A DNA stretch of 7,288 nucleotides, taken from NCBI GenBank assembly GCA_030019105.1, contig JASEGY010000170.1, positions 1 to 7,288 of the forward strand. Reading direction: 5' to 3'. The DNA comes from a bacterium (GTDB lineage: Bacteria > UBA9089 > JASEGY01). The position numbers were made by a program, and so were the translations under genes. Below, one piece after another: positions 5,922 to 7,288 of this stretch (the stretch's first letter is position 1; every line of letters begins with the position of its first letter). The notes below the pieces were generated by a model. It did no database searches. It saw only the letters and a list, made by a program, of their open reading frames with translations, and was not told the DNA's origin.

Positions 5922-7176
5922 ATTCATTCGTAACGTGCAGTTGGGCATCGAAAACCTTCTGCTGCATAAACTGCGGTCATTCCTGACCATGCTGGGCATT
6001 GTCTTCGGCGTCGGCAGCGTTGTGGCCATGATCTCTGTCGGAGAAGGGGCCAGCAAGGAAGCTTTGGAACAGATCAGGAAATTAGGCACGAATAATATTA
6101 TAATTACCGGAATGAAGCCGGTGGAGGAAGAATCTGCAGGCGCTATGACCAGCAGGATGAGCATCTACGGCTTAACCTATGATGACCATCAAAGAATCAG
6201 GGAAACCTTTGAGTCCGTGGAAAAAGCGGCCCCGGTCAAGATACTGCGCCAAGAAAGCCGTTTGGGGGAAAGGCAATTAGAGCTGCGGGTAGTGGGGACT
6301 ACCCCTCAATGGTTTAAATTGGTGGCAAGGCCCGTCATTGCCGGGCGGATGCTTTCGGAATCGGATGAACAGAAAAAGACGCCGGTTGCGGTTCTGACGG
6401 AATACGGGGCGCGCCGGCTTCTGGCCGGCGAGCATACCATCGGCCAGTTTATCCGGATCGGCTCCGATCAATTTCAGGTTATCGGCATTGTCAAAAGCGA
6501 GGGCGGCCAGGCGGGCAACATCCAGATACCGGACCAGGAGGTGGACGCCTATATTCCGCTTGACCTGGCCCGCATTTATTTTGGAGATGCCATCCACCGG
6601 AGGACCTCCGGCTCGATGGTATTTGAACTGGTCGAACTGCACCAGATCATCGTGCAGGTCAACAGTATGGATCGTGTGGAATCAACTGCGCAGGCCATCG
6701 AGGAGATGCTGGCCCGCTTCCATAAAAAGAAAGACTACCAGATGAGTGTGCCCTTAGCCTTGTTAAAACAGGCTGAAGCAACCAAACGGACATTTAATAT
6801 TGTCTTGGGCTCCATTGCCTGTATCAGCCTGCTGGTGGGCGGAATCGGCATCATGAATATCATGCTGGCCTCGGTTACCGAACGCACCCGTGAGATTGGC
6901 ATCCGCCGCGCTATCGGCGCCAAAAGAAAACAGATCATCCTGCAATTCCTTATTGAAACCGTGGTGCTTTCCACCACAGGCGGACTGGCCGGAGTCAGTC
7001 TTGGCCTTTTGATCCCCTTAATGATCACCTGGTTTTCCGGAATGCCTACCGTGGTGACGGTCGAAGGGGTGCTCCTGCCGCTGCTCATCAGCGCCGGCAT
7101 TGGCATCATATTCGGCCTGTATCCCGCCCGGCACGCCGCCAATGTTGATCCCATCGTCGCCCTCCGCCACGAATAG
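5905..7176 (+). CDS. MacB/FtsX-type ABC transporter permease
   Basis: This is a 423-residue inner-membrane permease, the mechanotransmission subunit that works with the ATPase just upstream. Helix 1 lies at about residues 24-46 ([20 protein letters not shown]). A large periplasmic MacB-PCD domain follows (about 48-285), then the FtsX domain with helix 2 (about 297-322), helix 3 (about 346-376) and helix 4 (about 387-406). Between helices 2 and 3 the loop [16 protein letters not shown] (326-341) is the coupling-helix region that meets the ATPase. The C-terminus [16 protein letters not shown] is the family hallmark. ATG 5905 is preferred because it follows GAGGGA (5895-5900) and begins the usual [14 protein letters not shown]-terminus; a TTG at 5893 is a weaker alternative. 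It overlaps the ATPase by 17 bp. The frame and motifs are intact, and I see no terminator before the repeat element at 7190. The substrate cannot be told: peptide, lipoprotein, macrolide-like drug and siderophore exporters all fall in this family. Confidence 0.94.
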   Translation: MWKPTKFIRNVQLGIENLLLHKLRSFLTMLGIVFGVGSVVAMISVGEGASKEALEQIRKLGTNNIIITGMKPVEEESAGAMTSRMSIYGLTYDDHQRIRETFESVEKAAPVKILRQESRLGERQLELRVVGTTPQWFKLVARPVIAGRMLSESDEQKKTPVAVLTEYGARRLLAGEHTIGQFIRIGSDQFQVIGIVKSEGGQAGNIQIPDQEVDAYIPLDLARIYFGDAIHRRTSGSMVFELVELHQIIVQVNSMDRVESTAQAIEEMLARFHKKKDYQMSVPLALLKQAEATKRTFNIVLGSIACISLLVGGIGIMNIMLASVTERTREIGIRRAIGAKRKQIILQFLIETVVLSTTGGLAGVSLGLLIPLMITWFSGMPTVVTVEGVLLPLLISAGIGIIFGLYPARHAANVDPIVALRHE

Positions 7177-7189
7177 ATATACAATAAGC

Positions 7190-7288
7190 GGGATGGTTCA
7201 CCTTACTGTGAAAGCTTGCGGCTAAAAATTATCGTAAGCATTCAGTGAAACCGTATTGCAAGAAATGTAAAATTATTTTACGGAAGCT
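7190..7288. mobile_element. Left end of a second GGGAYGGTTCA-family element, running off the window
   Basis: The first 32 bases (GGGATGGTTCACCTTACTGT, then GAAAGCTTGCGG) match the left end of the 155-bp element at 2963 with two substitutions and one extra A. Beyond AGCTTGCGG the two diverge completely, so the interior differs; it may be a longer relative or a parent copy. The start is 13 bp past the permease stop. A 15-bp palindrome, GTAAAATTATTTTAC, lies at 7267-7281. The right end and any target duplication are outside the window. Confidence 0.75.

Noticed and set aside
6735..7184. 149-codon minus-strand open frame
   Set aside because: Antisense shadow of the permease FtsX domain.
7177..7189. 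Terminator after the permease
   Set aside because: Only 13 bp separate the stop from the repeat element, with no stem followed by a T run.
1..7288. CRISPR array, tRNA, rRNA or riboswitch
   Set aside because: No regularly spaced direct repeats, no cloverleaf or conserved RNA motifs seen; the repeats present are inverted pairs or a short 9-bp tandem.

Overview
The window looks like a piece of an anaerobic, Gram-negative bacterial chromosome. A Desulfobacterota (deltaproteobacterial) lineage is my best guess, from the style of the TolC and adaptor proteins and from a heterodisulfide-reductase-type cysteine-rich (CCG) relic. This is inference from remembered protein families; no marker gene is present. 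The intact coding part is one plus-strand cluster for a MacAB-TolC-like tripartite ABC efflux system, preceded by a small DUF4405-type membrane protein.

Layout. Positions 1-411 (minus strand) hold a decayed fragment of an Fe-S oxidoreductase with the CCG cysteine motif. It carries two compensating frameshifts, lacks its N-terminus and runs off the left edge. Positions 394-754 hold a fold-back repeat and otherwise nothing recognisable. A 102-bp inverted-repeat element (755-856) lies just before the DUF4405-like gene (900-1346). Next comes a TolC-family outer-membrane factor (1408-3624), interrupted twice. The first interruption is a 198-bp element with perfect 15-bp terminal inverted repeats and a 5-bp target duplication. 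The second is a 155-bp element with different ends and an 8-bp duplication. Removing both elements, each with one duplication copy, leaves exactly 1851 bp, a clean 616-codon frame. Downstream is a 263-bp fold-back element (3671-3933), then a periplasmic adaptor gene that lacks its 5' part and has an in-frame stop near its 3' end (about 3925-5019). A short 9-bp tandem repeat and another fold-back (5069-5184) separate it from an intact ABC ATPase (5226-5921). The ATPase overlaps an intact MacB/FtsX-type permease (5905-7176). Another copy of the 155-bp element's left end begins at 7190 and continues past the window.

Together: the ATPase and permease would power the pump in the inner membrane, the adaptor would span the periplasm, and the TolC-like lipoprotein would form the outer-membrane duct. 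As written, the duct gene and the adaptor gene are both broken while the inner-membrane half is intact. The most notable feature is the density and variety of small non-autonomous inverted-repeat elements: six unlike fold-backs plus one partial copy in 7.3 kb, two with unmistakable insertion footprints in the same gene.
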